DNA from: SIG440 sp045645805
GTDB taxonomy: Bacteria; Bacillota; Clostridia; Monoglobales; Monoglobaceae
NCBI GenBank assembly: GCA_045645805.1
Contig: JAZRJL010000046.1
Location: forward strand, 6,128 to 70,127
DNA: 64,000 bases
Direction of reading: 5' to 3'
A program made the position numbers and the translations under genes. The notes below the pieces were generated by a model, which was not told the DNA's origin, made no database searches, and saw nothing but the letters and a program-made list of their open reading frames with translations. Positions 49,521 through 57,924 of the stretch are shown here, one piece after another (the first letter of the stretch is position 1; every line of letters starts with the position of its first letter).

Positions 49521-50507
49521 TTAAGCCTTGCCTTTTCTCTTTTGTGCCGCACGTTCCCTCTCGATATTCTTTCGTTCGTACGCTTTAACAATCTGCTGCA
49601 CAAGGGGGTGTCTTACAACGTCCTTTTCGCTGAGGTACATAAACTCTATTCCCTCAACGCCTTTAAGCACCGCCTCGGCATCACGAAGTCCCGATTTTTT
49701 GTTTGACGGTAAATCTATCTGTGTCACGTCACCCGTAACAACAATCTTTGACATAAATCCCATACGGGTAAGAAACATCTTCATCTGCTCGGGGGTGGTA
49801 TTTTGTGCCTCGTCAAGTATGATAAATGCATCATCAAGGGTTCTTCCACGCATATACGCAAGAGGGGCAACCTCAATAAGTCCACGTTCAATATTTTTAT
49901 GGAATGACTCGCCGCCAAGCATATCCCCAAGTGCATCATAAAGGGGTCTTAAATACGGGTCAACCTTGTCCTGCATATCCCCCGGAAGAAAACCAAGGCT
50001 CTCCCCTGCCTCAACTGCGGGTCTTGTAAGGATAATCTTGTTTACCTCCTTGTTTTTAAAAGCCTTTACCGCCATTGCAACAGCAAGATAGGTCTTGCCC
50101 GTGCCGGCAGGACCGATGCCGAAAACAATTGAATTTTTTTCAATAGCGTTTATATAATTCTTTTGTCCCAAGGTCTTTGCCCGAACAGCATTGCCACGAG
50201 CGGTAATGCAAACACAATCGTTGCCCAGGGTTTCAAGCTCCTTGTCATTGCCCTCCTCAATCTGGGAAATAACGTATCTTACCTCCTGCTCACCTATTGC
50301 GGTGCCCTTATGTGCCATTCCCACAAGGTTTTGGATAACCCTTACTGCACGGTCAACATTTTCAGGCTCGCCGCCTATCTTTATTTCAGAGCCGCGGTTG
50401 ATAACCGCAACATCAAACTGCTTTTCAATCAATCTGATATTCTCGTCAAAACTGCCAAAAAGATTTATCAGAATTTCCATTTTTTCAACTTCAATATGTC
50501 GTTCCAT
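49521..50507 (-). CDS. phoH: PhoH family ATPase
   Basis: A 328-residue P-loop ATPase (PhoH/YlaK type). A small KH-like N-terminal domain (LIEKQFDVAVINRGSEIKI) precedes Walker A GPAGTGKTYLAVAMAV near residue 134, TRPAVEAGESLGFLPGDMQDK near 160 and Walker B FIILDEAQNTTPEQMK near 222. Its role is probably RNA-related; it forms the conserved yqfD-phoH-ybeY-era string. It immediately precedes the RAYT pseudogene. Confidence 0.94.
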   Translation of the reverse strand: MERHIEVEKMEILINLFGSFDENIRLIEKQFDVAVINRGSEIKIGGEPENVDRAVRVIQNLVGMAHKGTAIGEQEVRYVISQIEEGNDKELETLGNDCVCITARGNAVRAKTLGQKNYINAIEKNSIVFGIGPAGTGKTYLAVAMAVKAFKNKEVNKIILTRPAVEAGESLGFLPGDMQDKVDPYLRPLYDALGDMLGGESFHKNIERGLIEVAPLAYMRGRTLDDAFIILDEAQNTTPEQMKMFLTRMGFMSKIVVTGDVTQIDLPSNKKSGLRDAEAVLKGVEGIEFMYLSEKDVVRHPLVQQIVKAYERKNIERERAAQKRKGKA

Positions 50508-50561
50508 ATAAGGTATAGTTTCCTTTCTTTATCTGCCTGTTTTCGCATATACTTATCTACT

Positions 50562-51773
50562 TTAATTGTAATCCAAAACTTCGGTTTTGTCAATTAAAGA
50601 TTGCATAGCAATATCCTCATTACATAAAATTTCTGCCGTTATCTCTACTTCACCCCCCTCAAGCTCCTTATAGGTGACATTTCGGGTTAAAATCTCAGCA
50701 GTTTGGGGGATTTCAGCTTCAAGCTGAGAGATAAGCTCTGTCTTGCCGAAATCAACGGTTTCAGCAACAGTTCGTTTCATTTTTTTCGGTATATATTCTT
50801 TGTAAATTTCACTTTCGGTATCCATATTGAATATTTTGTCCGAAAAAAAATAAAAGCTTTCCTTTTTTACATTTTTCTCGCTGTTTTCAAAAGGAAGTCT
50901 TTTGTTTATGTAAAGGGGTATTTTTTTGCCGAACACCGTTATGCTGTGCCGCTTTTTTTCATTGCCCGTAAACTTTTTTTCGATAAATTCAAGGGGATAG
51001 ACTTTTGTCTTTTTATATAAGGTTTCGGCAAAAACCTTGCCCTCGGAATGCTCGTACCGAAGCCCCTCTACCTTGCTGTCCATAACACCGCTTACTAGCA
51101 AATCGCCTTTTTCAACAAATTCCCCAAGCGCAACGGTTGTCTGCCCCGAAGCCACCTCAAGACCGCTGATTTTGCCGTCACGAATTGCAACAATATTGCA
51201 GGGAATGTCCCCGTCAAAATCCCTCTTTGTATCAAGGCGTTCCTTTACTTCAATAAACACTCTTGACCCCTTGATATTTACACCAATCCAGGCAAGCTCG
51301 TCAATTCTGCTCATCATACGGTTTTGAACCGACTTTTCCTCAATTTTGCTGACAGCCGCACCACGGTATACTCCAAAGCCTTTCAGTGCCTCCTCTATCT
51401 GTTCCTTTGACACACGGCTGTTTCCCGTAATGTCAATCCCTATAATATGAGTCGAAAGATACCAAAGCACACAAAAAAAGCCCAAAACACCAAAGATAAC
51501 AGCCTTTCGCTTTCGATACCGATGCAGCAAAAAGGGCATGCCTGATTTTCGCTTTATCCGCACACGGGTCTTTGTTTTTCGTGCAACAGACCGAATTTGC
51601 CGAAATCCCTGAATTCCGATTTTTGCAGTTATCCGCCTTTCGTCACAACGTTTTACGTCGGTAAGAAAAATTTCCCGACGCATACAAACATTTAAAAACC
51701 GCTCAATAAACCGCCCCTCCGCCTCAATTTCAACATTCCCTTTGATATATGCAATAAAATCATTAACCGACAC
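50562..51773 (-). CDS. yqfD: Sporulation protein YqfD
   Basis: A 403-residue membrane-anchored protein of the YqfD family (spore-coat/stage IV related). A cytoplasmic N-terminal domain is followed by a membrane helix (about 93-112, ending FFCVLWYLSTHI) and a large outer domain with GVYRGAAVSKIEEKSVQNRMM and ERLDTKRD. It overlaps nothing and lies 2 bases after yqfC, so the two are one transcript, expressed in the mother cell in Bacillus (family knowledge). Confidence 0.93.
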   Translation of the reverse strand: MSVNDFIAYIKGNVEIEAEGRFIERFLNVCMRREIFLTDVKRCDERRITAKIGIQGFRQIRSVARKTKTRVRIKRKSGMPFLLHRYRKRKAVIFGVLGFFCVLWYLSTHIIGIDITGNSRVSKEQIEEALKGFGVYRGAAVSKIEEKSVQNRMMSRIDELAWIGVNIKGSRVFIEVKERLDTKRDFDGDIPCNIVAIRDGKISGLEVASGQTTVALGEFVEKGDLLVSGVMDSKVEGLRYEHSEGKVFAETLYKKTKVYPLEFIEKKFTGNEKKRHSITVFGKKIPLYINKRLPFENSEKNVKKESFYFFSDKIFNMDTESEIYKEYIPKKMKRTVAETVDFGKTELISQLEAEIPQTAEILTRNVTYKELEGGEVEITAEILCNEDIAMQSLIDKTEVLDYN

Positions 51774-51775
51774 CC

Positions 51776-52072
51776 CTACACCTCCCGTCTGAACTCAACC
51801 GAAGCAATTTTGCCCCCGATAAAAAGAAGCTCCTTTGCAATACTTTTAAGTTCCAGTCCCTCGCCCGATATCACCAGACGGTGAGGGTTTGTTTCAATTA
51901 TGATTTTATTGTCCTTGTACTCGGCAATACTTTTGTAATTCTCCACCGTCAGCTCGCGGTTGCCCAAAAAGACAAGCCTTGCCGCATCAAGAACAACCTC
52001 CTTTGAAACCGAAAACGTCTCGGCAACTTTTTCACGAAGAGCTTCATTTTTTGTATTTTTTGCTTTTCCCAT
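51776..52072 (-). CDS. yqfC: Sporulation protein YqfC (YabP family)
   Basis: 98 residues with the YabP/YqfC pattern LGNRELTVENYKSIAEYKDNKIIIET, then NPHRLVISGEGLELKSI and IASVEF. Required for normal sporulation in Bacillus, exact function unknown. It starts the yqfC-yqfD-phoH run; the ribosome binding site upstream is ACTGAGGTG. Divergent from ylbJ with only 87 bases between, so the promoters are close together. Confidence 0.93.
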   Translation of the reverse strand: MGKAKNTKNEALREKVAETFSVSKEVVLDAARLVFLGNRELTVENYKSIAEYKDNKIIIETNPHRLVISGEGLELKSIAKELLFIGGKIASVEFRREV

Positions 52073-52159
52073 AATTTACACCTCAGTTTCTGCTTGTAAA
52101 TTTTATGCGTAACCAAGGCCTTTAATGAATATATATGTAAAAAAGAAAGGACTGTTAAA

Positions 52160-53242
52160 ATGCAAAAAATACTTAAAGTCATTGTCAATCTGTGTATTGT
52201 TTATCTTATAATTTACCTTTGCCTGTTTCCTGCCGAGGGCATATTCTCAGCAAAGACGGCACTAAGGCTTTGTCTTGATTCGGTTTTGCCCGCCCTTTTC
52301 CCTTATCTTGTATGCAGCGGAATTTTGGCAGGATCGGGTGCTTTAAACATATTAAGCCGATATCTGTCACCCGTAATGATGCCCCTTTTCAATGTCCCCG
52401 GCTGCGGTGCCGCCGCCTTTATCCTTGGCACGATAAGCGGTTATCCCATCGGCGCGGTCTGTGTACGGGACCTTTATCTTTCGGGGTGCTGCAGCAAAAA
52501 TCAGGCAAACCGAATGCTTGCATTTTGCAACAATTCGGGACCCGTCTTTATTATTTCGGTGGTGGGTATAGGCTTTTTACAAAGTCCACATATCGGCAGA
52601 CTTCTTTACATATCCCACGTAATTTCCGCTGTGCTTACAGGAATACTGCTAAGACAAAGCTCAAACAAGGCTTCGCACGCTGTCCCGACCTTGCCGGCAC
52701 GGACCTCGAATGCAAGGGATGTTCTTTCCCTTGTAGGTACAACCATTGATTCATCGGTGCTTACCATTCTTAAAATCTGTGGATTTGTAATGTTTTTTTC
52801 GGTGTTTTCAGCAAGTTTGCCCAAGGTTTTAAACACGCCCATTTTACATTCCCTGCTTGAAATCACCGGCGGTCTTGCAAAAATTACTCAGCTTGATGCA
52901 AGCTTTTCCTTTAAAATGGCTTTGATTTCGTTCTTTATTGCCTTTTCGGGAATTTCGGTAATGTTTCAGGTGGGCGGTGTAATAAGCGGCACGGGACTTT
53001 CCCTTAACCTTTACATAAAGGGCAAGCTTTTGCAGGGAGCATTGTCTTTTTTTATAACAAAAATCCTTGTTTCAAAACTGCCCCAAACAGTTGGTGTGTT
53101 TACACAAAAAAGCACCGTAATTCCGTTTTTGCAAACGTCTTACAGTGCTTTGATTGTATCTGTATCAATGCTGATTTTCGGGCTTTTTGTCCTTGCCCTG
53201 CTCACCTTTTTTTCAGCTCTGTGGCAAAGGCATTGCCGTTAG
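52160..53242 (+). CDS. ylbJ: Sporulation integral membrane protein YlbJ
   Basis: A 360-residue protein with about eight membrane helices and two Gate-like (nucleoside-recognition) segments: SVLPALFPYLVCSGIL, GTISGYPIGAVCVRDLYL, AFCNNSGPVFIIS near residue 122, and the C-terminal FSGISVMFQVGGVISG. YlbJ is needed for spore cortex formation and belongs to the SpoVV group, which transports dipicolinic acid. AGAAAGGA precedes the ATG. Confidence 0.93.
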   Translation: MQKILKVIVNLCIVYLIIYLCLFPAEGIFSAKTALRLCLDSVLPALFPYLVCSGILAGSGALNILSRYLSPVMMPLFNVPGCGAAAFILGTISGYPIGAVCVRDLYLSGCCSKNQANRMLAFCNNSGPVFIISVVGIGFLQSPHIGRLLYISHVISAVLTGILLRQSSNKASHAVPTLPARTSNARDVLSLVGTTIDSSVLTILKICGFVMFFSVFSASLPKVLNTPILHSLLEITGGLAKITQLDASFSFKMALISFFIAFSGISVMFQVGGVISGTGLSLNLYIKGKLLQGALSFFITKILVSKLPQTVGVFTQKSTVIPFLQTSYSALIVSVSMLIFGLFVLALLTFFSALWQRHCR

Positions 53243-53315
53243 CCGAACAAAGACGACAAACTAAAATATATCGGAATTATGCCTTTTCAGGCAGGTTTGA
53301 ATAGCTGCTGTCAGG

Positions 53316-54668
53316 CTAATATCTTGGCGGATTGTAGCGGTTCATTCTGCGTCTTTTCCGCTTGCTCTTTTTGATGGCACGGTAAAATGCTAAAACCACA
53401 AGAACAACAAATGCAAGCACCAAGCCAAGTACGGTATAGACAATAAACTTAACAAGGCGGAAGCTCCACAGCCATTCAAAAAAGCTTGCTACAAAGCCAA
53501 GTATATGCCGTTTTATTTCAACTGTCGAGCAAAGGTCAACCTCCCCGATTTCCTTGCCCTCGTACATAAATTTAGCCTTGCCGATAACCTGCCCTGAGGT
53601 AATCGGCGCATACACCTTTTCAGGGATTTCGCATACTACTTCAACCTTCTCCAAATCTCCACCTGACGGGAAAAGTGCGTCAAGGTTTTTTGCCGCAGAC
53701 AAAAGAATATGGTCTGTTCCGTCAGCCGCCTGCTTTACCTTTACCTCGCCGAATATATCGTCTCGCTTTGCAAGGGATTTAAGGGTAAAATCTGTAAGTC
53801 CATGCTGAAGAACCGCCTTGGACTCGTTGTGTGAAACCGAGATATCCTCCGCATCAAAGATTACCGCAATTACCGACTTGCCCTTATCTTCTGCCGAGGA
53901 AACAAGGCAGTAACCTGCCTCTGATGTGGAGCCGGTCTTTATACCCGTAGCCTTGTCGTAATAGTAATAGGGGTATCGCATAAGGGATACAAGGTTGTTT
54001 GTGTTTATAAAATACCGCTTGTCCGACATATTGGTTGCCGGAAGGTAGATATGTGCACACTCGACAATACTTTTAAAAGTATCATTCTCCATCGCCTTTT
54101 TGGCAAGACGTGCCATATCCCGTGCTGTGGTATAATGGTTTTCGTTATGTAAACCGTGAGGGTTTTGAAAAAGGGTGTTTTCAAGACCTATTTCCCTTGC
54201 CTTTTCGTTCATCCTTGCAACAAATTCTTCCTCAGAGCCTGCAATGCCCTCAGCAATAGTCACCGCCGCATCGTTTCCCGAAGCAATCAAAAGACCCTGC
54301 AAAAGTCCCTCAAGGGTCATGCTTTCGCCCACCTTAAGGGCAATACTGCTTCCGTCAATGTCAAGCTTGTCGTATGCTGCCTGATTAAGAGTCAGCGGCT
54401 GCGAAAGGCTGATTTCCTCATTCTTTACAGCATCAAGAGCAACAAGTGCGGTCATAATCTTGGTGGTGCTGGCCGGGTACATCTTTTTGTCTGCATTCTT
54501 CTCAAACAGAACATTCCCCGTATTTGCATCAATAAGAATGGACGCCGTTGCCGTAATCTGCGGCTTTTCGGCATATGTAAAAGTACAGCTGCAGCATATG
54601 GTTAAAACACACAGCATTGCCGCAAGCATACTTTGTATAGGCTTTTTCAGGTTGTGGTTTTTTTTCAT
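53316..54668 (-). CDS. dacF: D-alanyl-D-alanine carboxypeptidase (DacF/PBP5 type)
   Basis: 450 residues: a signal peptide, then the serine peptidase S11 domain with PASTTKIMTAL (SxxK near residue 66), SGND near 133 and the KTGSTSEAGYCL motif near 235. A PBP5-like C-terminal beta domain, a membrane anchor (about 405-430) and a very basic tail (KKSKRKRRR) follow. It trims peptidoglycan stem peptides, in DacF-type cases in the spore cortex. A short repeat TTAGCCTGACAGCA lies just after the stop, also found after the FGGY kinase gene. Confidence 0.93.
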   Translation of the reverse strand: MKKNHNLKKPIQSMLAAMLCVLTICCSCTFTYAEKPQITATASILIDANTGNVLFEKNADKKMYPASTTKIMTALVALDAVKNEEISLSQPLTLNQAAYDKLDIDGSSIALKVGESMTLEGLLQGLLIASGNDAAVTIAEGIAGSEEEFVARMNEKAREIGLENTLFQNPHGLHNENHYTTARDMARLAKKAMENDTFKSIVECAHIYLPATNMSDKRYFINTNNLVSLMRYPYYYYDKATGIKTGSTSEAGYCLVSSAEDKGKSVIAVIFDAEDISVSHNESKAVLQHGLTDFTLKSLAKRDDIFGEVKVKQAADGTDHILLSAAKNLDALFPSGGDLEKVEVVCEIPEKVYAPITSGQVIGKAKFMYEGKEIGEVDLCSTVEIKRHILGFVASFFEWLWSFRLVKFIVYTVLGLVLAFVVLVVLAFYRAIKKSKRKRRRMNRYNPPRY

Positions 54669-54690
54669 TTTTCAAATTCACTTTCTGATT

Positions 54691-55401
54691 TTATTTTTGT
54701 TGCTTTAGCCGTTCAAGGCGGTCACGTTCAGCCTGTGAGAGTCTTACATAAGACGGAAGCAACCCGCTGTACGAAACCATCTCGCCTCTTTCATACTTCT
54801 CGGCTGCAACAGCCGCAACCCCTGCGGCAAGGTTCATCGAAACCGTCTGTGGTGCAAAATATGCACGGTCTTTAAGTCTGTCTTTAATTTCCTGTTCAAA
54901 CACAAAAATTCCGTCACCCATAAAGATAACATCTCTGTCACGCCCCAAAAGCTCGTCCAAAAGCTCTGAAAGGGCAAGGGCACGGTCATCGCAAAGTCTT
55001 GTCATTTTGCCCTTTTTGCAATCGAACAAGGCATTATACACCTGATTTCGTCTTGCATCAAGTATGGGTGATACTATCCCGTCAAACATTTTTGAGGAAT
55101 AGGCAAGTGCCTCCAAGGTGGAAACAGCAACGCAGGGTCGGTTTGCCGCCTGAGCCATTGCCTTTGCCGTTGCGACACCGATTCTGACCCCCGTAAACGA
55201 GCCGGGGCCCGTGGCAGCAGCAAAAACCTCAACATCCTTTGGTGAAAGCTGTGCCGCTTTGAACATATCCTGAACTGCACTCATCATAATTTGTGAATGT
55301 GTTTTGCCATGGTTAATAACCGTTTGTGCAACCAGTCTGTCCCCGTCTAAAAGTGCGGCAGTTGCCGCATTGCAACAGGTATCTATACCAAATATAAGCA
55401 T
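54691..55401 (-). CDS. tsaB: tRNA threonylcarbamoyladenosine protein TsaB
   Basis: A 236-residue ASKHA-fold partner of TsaD in t6A37 synthesis. FGIDTCCNAATAALLDG opens the protein, and the characteristic ATGPGSFTGVRIGVATAKAMA is near residue 65. It lies 9 bases after tsaE. tsaD and rimI, often next in line, are not here; the DD-carboxypeptidase gene follows instead. mtaB, which uses t6A as substrate, is also in this window. Confidence 0.94.
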   Translation of the reverse strand: MLIFGIDTCCNAATAALLDGDRLVAQTVINHGKTHSQIMMSAVQDMFKAAQLSPKDVEVFAAATGPGSFTGVRIGVATAKAMAQAANRPCVAVSTLEALAYSSKMFDGIVSPILDARRNQVYNALFDCKKGKMTRLCDDRALALSELLDELLGRDRDVIFMGDGIFVFEQEIKDRLKDRAYFAPQTVSMNLAAGVAAVAAEKYERGEMVSYSGLLPSYVRLSQAERDRLERLKQQK

Positions 55402-55410
55402 TTTATTCTC

Positions 55411-55830
55411 CTAATCAATCACAATTTGTCTGTAATTTTCGCCTTTTTTAATATCCTTTGTTATTCTGACAGTTTTAAAGCCCCGGGGCAAAACCTCCTT
55501 GATATGTTCAGCCCATTCAATCAGGCACACACCGTCAGAAAAAAAGTAATCGTCCATCCAGTCACAATCATCAATATTAACATTTTCAAGACGGTACACA
55601 TCAAAATGATAAAGGGTAAGGTCGCCGTCATACTGATTTACAATTGTAAAGGTCGGGCTTGTAACATCGTCATCAATACCAAGACCAAGTGCCACGCCCT
55701 TTGTAAATGCCGTTTTGCCTGCACCCAGCTCGCCGTCAAATGCCACAATATCACCGGGGTTTAACTCTTTAGCAAATTCTTTGGCAATTTCAATTGTATC
55801 AGCCTCGCTATGACTTTCATAAATCTTCAT
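55411..55830 (-). CDS. tsaE: tRNA threonylcarbamoyladenosine ATPase TsaE
   Basis: 139 residues with a P-loop GELGAGKTAFTKGVA near residue 33, TSPTFTIVNQYDG near 55, HFDVYRLENV near 74 and IEWAEHIKEVLP near 102. It supports turnover of the TsaBD complex. ATG 55830 is preferred over the ATG three codons earlier on spacing to AGGAATTG, though either is possible. Confidence 0.94.
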   Translation of the reverse strand: MKIYESHSEADTIEIAKEFAKELNPGDIVAFDGELGAGKTAFTKGVALGLGIDDDVTSPTFTIVNQYDGDLTLYHFDVYRLENVNIDDCDWMDDYFFSDGVCLIEWAEHIKEVLPRGFKTVRITKDIKKGENYRQIVID

Positions 55831-55907
55831 TACAATCAATTCCTGTCAAAAAAATTATCTTATTTTTTATTTTACCCATATTTACGTCAAAAGTCAACAT
55901 AAAACTA

Positions 55908-55951
55908 TTGAAATTTCTCTTAATATGTTATATACTTTAATTAAGTATATA
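55908..55951 (+). promoter_or_regulatory. Promoter with overlapping palindrome for the dCMP deaminase gene
   Basis: TTGAAA (55908-55913), 17 bases, TATACT (55931-55936). The palindrome TATATACTT-TAATT-AAGTATATA (55929-55951) covers the -10 and the start site, a position typical of repressor operators. It does not match an NrdR box. Confidence 0.6.
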
Positions 55952-55970
55952 GAAAAACGAGGAATTCCCT

Positions 55971-56468
55971 ATGGAAAAACAAAGAGTTGACAAACACAAC
56001 TACTACTTGGACATAGCAGAAACAGTTACTGAACGTGGCACCTGTATCCGCCGCAATTATGGAGCAATTATAGTAAAGAATGACGAAATAGTATCTACCG
56101 GCTACACCGGTGCACCCAGAGGCAGAGAAAACTGCTGCAGCACAGGGGTATGCATCCGTGAAAAGCTTTCAATCCCCCGTGGCGAACGTTATGAGCTTTG
56201 CCGTAGCGTCCACGCCGAGGCAAACTGTATCATAAGTGCCGCACGCCGTGATATGATTGATTCAACCTTATATCTTGTGGGCAAGGACTACAAAACAGGT
56301 GAGCTTGTTGAAAACACCTCAAGCTGCTCAATGTGCAAACGTCTTATTATCAACGCAGGGATAAAACGTGTTGTTATCCGCAACACCAGAACCGAGTACA
56401 CCATTGTTGATGTAGACAGCGAATGGGTAAAATATGATGAATCACTTACCGGAACTTTGGGATATTAA
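55971..56468 (+). CDS. Deoxycytidylate (dCMP) deaminase family protein
   Basis: A 165-residue zinc deaminase converting dCMP to dUMP. The zinc site is HAEANCIISA near residue 84, with SSCSMCKRLIINAG near 122; a GYTGAPRGRENC segment with extra cysteines is seen, as in ComEB-type dCMP deaminases. Ribosome site GAGGAA. Together with dut, 1 kb downstream on the other strand, it would feed dUMP for thymidylate synthesis (inference). Confidence 0.9.
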   Translation: MEKQRVDKHNYYLDIAETVTERGTCIRRNYGAIIVKNDEIVSTGYTGAPRGRENCCSTGVCIREKLSIPRGERYELCRSVHAEANCIISAARRDMIDSTLYLVGKDYKTGELVENTSSCSMCKRLIINAGIKRVVIRNTRTEYTIVDVDSEWVKYDESLTGTLGY

Positions 56469-56472
56469 TAAA

Positions 56473-56514
56473 AAGGGCTGTTTAAAAAGTCGGTTGACTT
56501 TTTAAACAGCCCTT
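56473..56514. terminator. Hairpin terminator, same family as 2286
   Basis: 19-bp perfect arms (AAGGGCTGTTTAAAAAGTC and complement) with a GGTT loop, 5 bases after the dCMP deaminase stop. The TGTTTAAAAAGTC core is identical to that at 2286. Confidence 0.7.
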
Positions 56515-56548
56515 GCTTCTCTAAGACGATAGAAAAACCTTTTGTAGA

Positions 56549-56639
56549 TGTAGGGGTCGGCGTCCTCGACGACCCGAAAACGACGAGTTTTGGTGCAGCG
56601 GCGAGATTTTTGCGGTCTGGACTATTTTAACATCCCCAT
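56549..56639. repeat. REP palindrome and composite-repeat tail, copy F
   Basis: TGTAGGGGTCGGCG...GACCCG (56549-56576) is the counterpart of the REP at 33992. It is followed by the tail TTTTTGCGGTCTGGACT then TTTTAACATCCCC (to 56639), which abuts the stop of the SSB-like gene, as in copies D and E. Confidence 0.6.
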
Positions 56640-56641
56640 TT

Positions 56642-57277
56642 TTATATTTCCACCTTATCCAGCCTTGCCAGCGACACCTCAAATGCGGTCTTACATTCTA
56701 CTTCAGTTTCGCTTATCTTTTTCTGATATTCACGACTTTGAATTCTTCCCTTTACAACAACATTATCCCCGATTTTAAGGGTCTCGGCATATTTTGCGTT
56801 CCGACCCCATGCAATGCAGGGAATGTAGTCAGACTTGTTGTATGAACGATTTACCGCAAGAAGAATATCCGCAATCTCCCTGCCAAAAGGGGTTGTGCGA
56901 TATATCGGCTGTTTGCATATGTAGCCGTTCAGGTAAATTGAATTTATATTTTCTTCTTCATCCTGCAGTGGCTCGAGCCTCTCAATACTTTTGACAAAAA
57001 CCGTCAGAATAAGGCGATTGCCCACATTGGTAAAATTATTATATGAACGGAACTGCCCCTCAATTTTTAGCTTGTCACCAATATTTATCCCCTCGCCTGT
57101 GAGGAATTTTTCAGACACAGTTATTTTTATTGTATCGCAGTTTTCGCTTAAGCGTGGCGTATCAAGCATAAAGGTATAAAACATTTCCTCATACACCTCG
57201 TGAGAAAACTCAGGCTGAGTTGCCACCGTTCCGCTTATGGTCACCTTATTATTTTCTGTATAATTCTCGGTATTCAA
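56642..57277 (-). CDS. Single-stranded DNA-binding-like protein with two OB domains
   Basis: 211 residues, with two tandem SSB-type OB folds: ISGTVATQPEFSHEVYEEMFYTFML...GDKLKIEGQFRSYN, and LNGYICKQPIYRTTPFGREIADILLAVNR...IPCIAWGRNAKYAETLKIGDNVVVKGRIQSREY. There is no acidic C-terminal tip as in replicative SSB, so it is probably an accessory SSB paralog. It has 129 bases to dut and lies alone between two hairpins. Confidence 0.85.
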   Translation of the reverse strand: MNTENYTENNKVTISGTVATQPEFSHEVYEEMFYTFMLDTPRLSENCDTIKITVSEKFLTGEGINIGDKLKIEGQFRSYNNFTNVGNRLILTVFVKSIERLEPLQDEEENINSIYLNGYICKQPIYRTTPFGREIADILLAVNRSYNKSDYIPCIAWGRNAKYAETLKIGDNVVVKGRIQSREYQKKISETEVECKTAFEVSLARLDKVEI

Positions 57278-57370
57278 AAAAATCCACTCCTAAACCTTCG
57301 GTATTTTGGTATGTATATAGTAAGTATATTCACCGATGGTTAAAAGTATTCTTTTACTGGTATTAAAAGT

Positions 57371-57408
57371 AAAAAATAAAACGCAGCCGTGGCTACGTTT
57401 TATTTTTT
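57371..57408 (-). terminator. Terminator of dut
   Basis: The AAAAAATAAAACG..AG / CT..CGTTTTATTTTTT stem with one mismatch overlaps the dut stop codon on the minus strand and is followed by T-rich sequence. Confidence 0.75.
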
Positions 57409-57907
57409 ATGTTGTACTTCCAAATCCACCATCACGAACGCCCTCGGCATTGTCATCCACAGTGATTCCGTATTCAAGGAAAATACCTTGTGCAAAAGCT
57501 GTTCCCTTTGGAATGTAAACCGTCTTGCCCTCGAGGGAATTATTTGTCATCTTAATCATTATATGCCCCTCGTTTGAGGAGTTGTAATAGTCGCTGTCGA
57601 TTATGCCAACAGTATTGTCAAGCTGAAGACGATATTTAAAGCCAAGTCCGCTTCGTGGATAGATTTTAAGCACCCAGCCTTCGTCAATTTTCACCCTGAT
57701 TCCCGTGGGAATCTTTAAAGACTCGCCAGGCTTCAGTTCGATATCGGTTATGGCAAAAAAATCATAGCCTGCTGACCCCTTTGTGGCACGTCTGGGAAGC
57801 TTAATCTGGTCATACAGCTCGTAAATACCCGAAGTCCCGCCAAGCTCTGAAAGACCGATAAAAAACTGACTTACACTGATTTTTTCAAACTTTGCAATTC
57901 TTTTCAT
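57407..57907 (-). CDS. dut: dUTP diphosphatase
   Basis: 166 residues hydrolysing dUTP to dUMP. The trimeric dUTPase motifs are in order: GSAGYDFFAI (1), IYPRSGLGFKYRLQLDNTVGIIDSDYYN (2 and 3, with the catalytic Asp), FAQGIFLEYGI (4) and RDGGFGSTT (5, the P-loop-like tail). The ATG at 57907 follows AAAGGAGTGGG; a GTG 12 bases earlier overlaps the ribosome site and is less likely. Downstream of the DUF554 gene. Confidence 0.95.
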   Translation of the reverse strand: MKRIAKFEKISVSQFFIGLSELGGTSGIYELYDQIKLPRRATKGSAGYDFFAITDIELKPGESLKIPTGIRVKIDEGWVLKIYPRSGLGFKYRLQLDNTVGIIDSDYYNSSNEGHIMIKMTNNSLEGKTVYIPKGTAFAQGIFLEYGITVDDNAEGVRDGGFGSTT

Positions 57908-57924
57908 TTTAGTTCCCACTCCTT

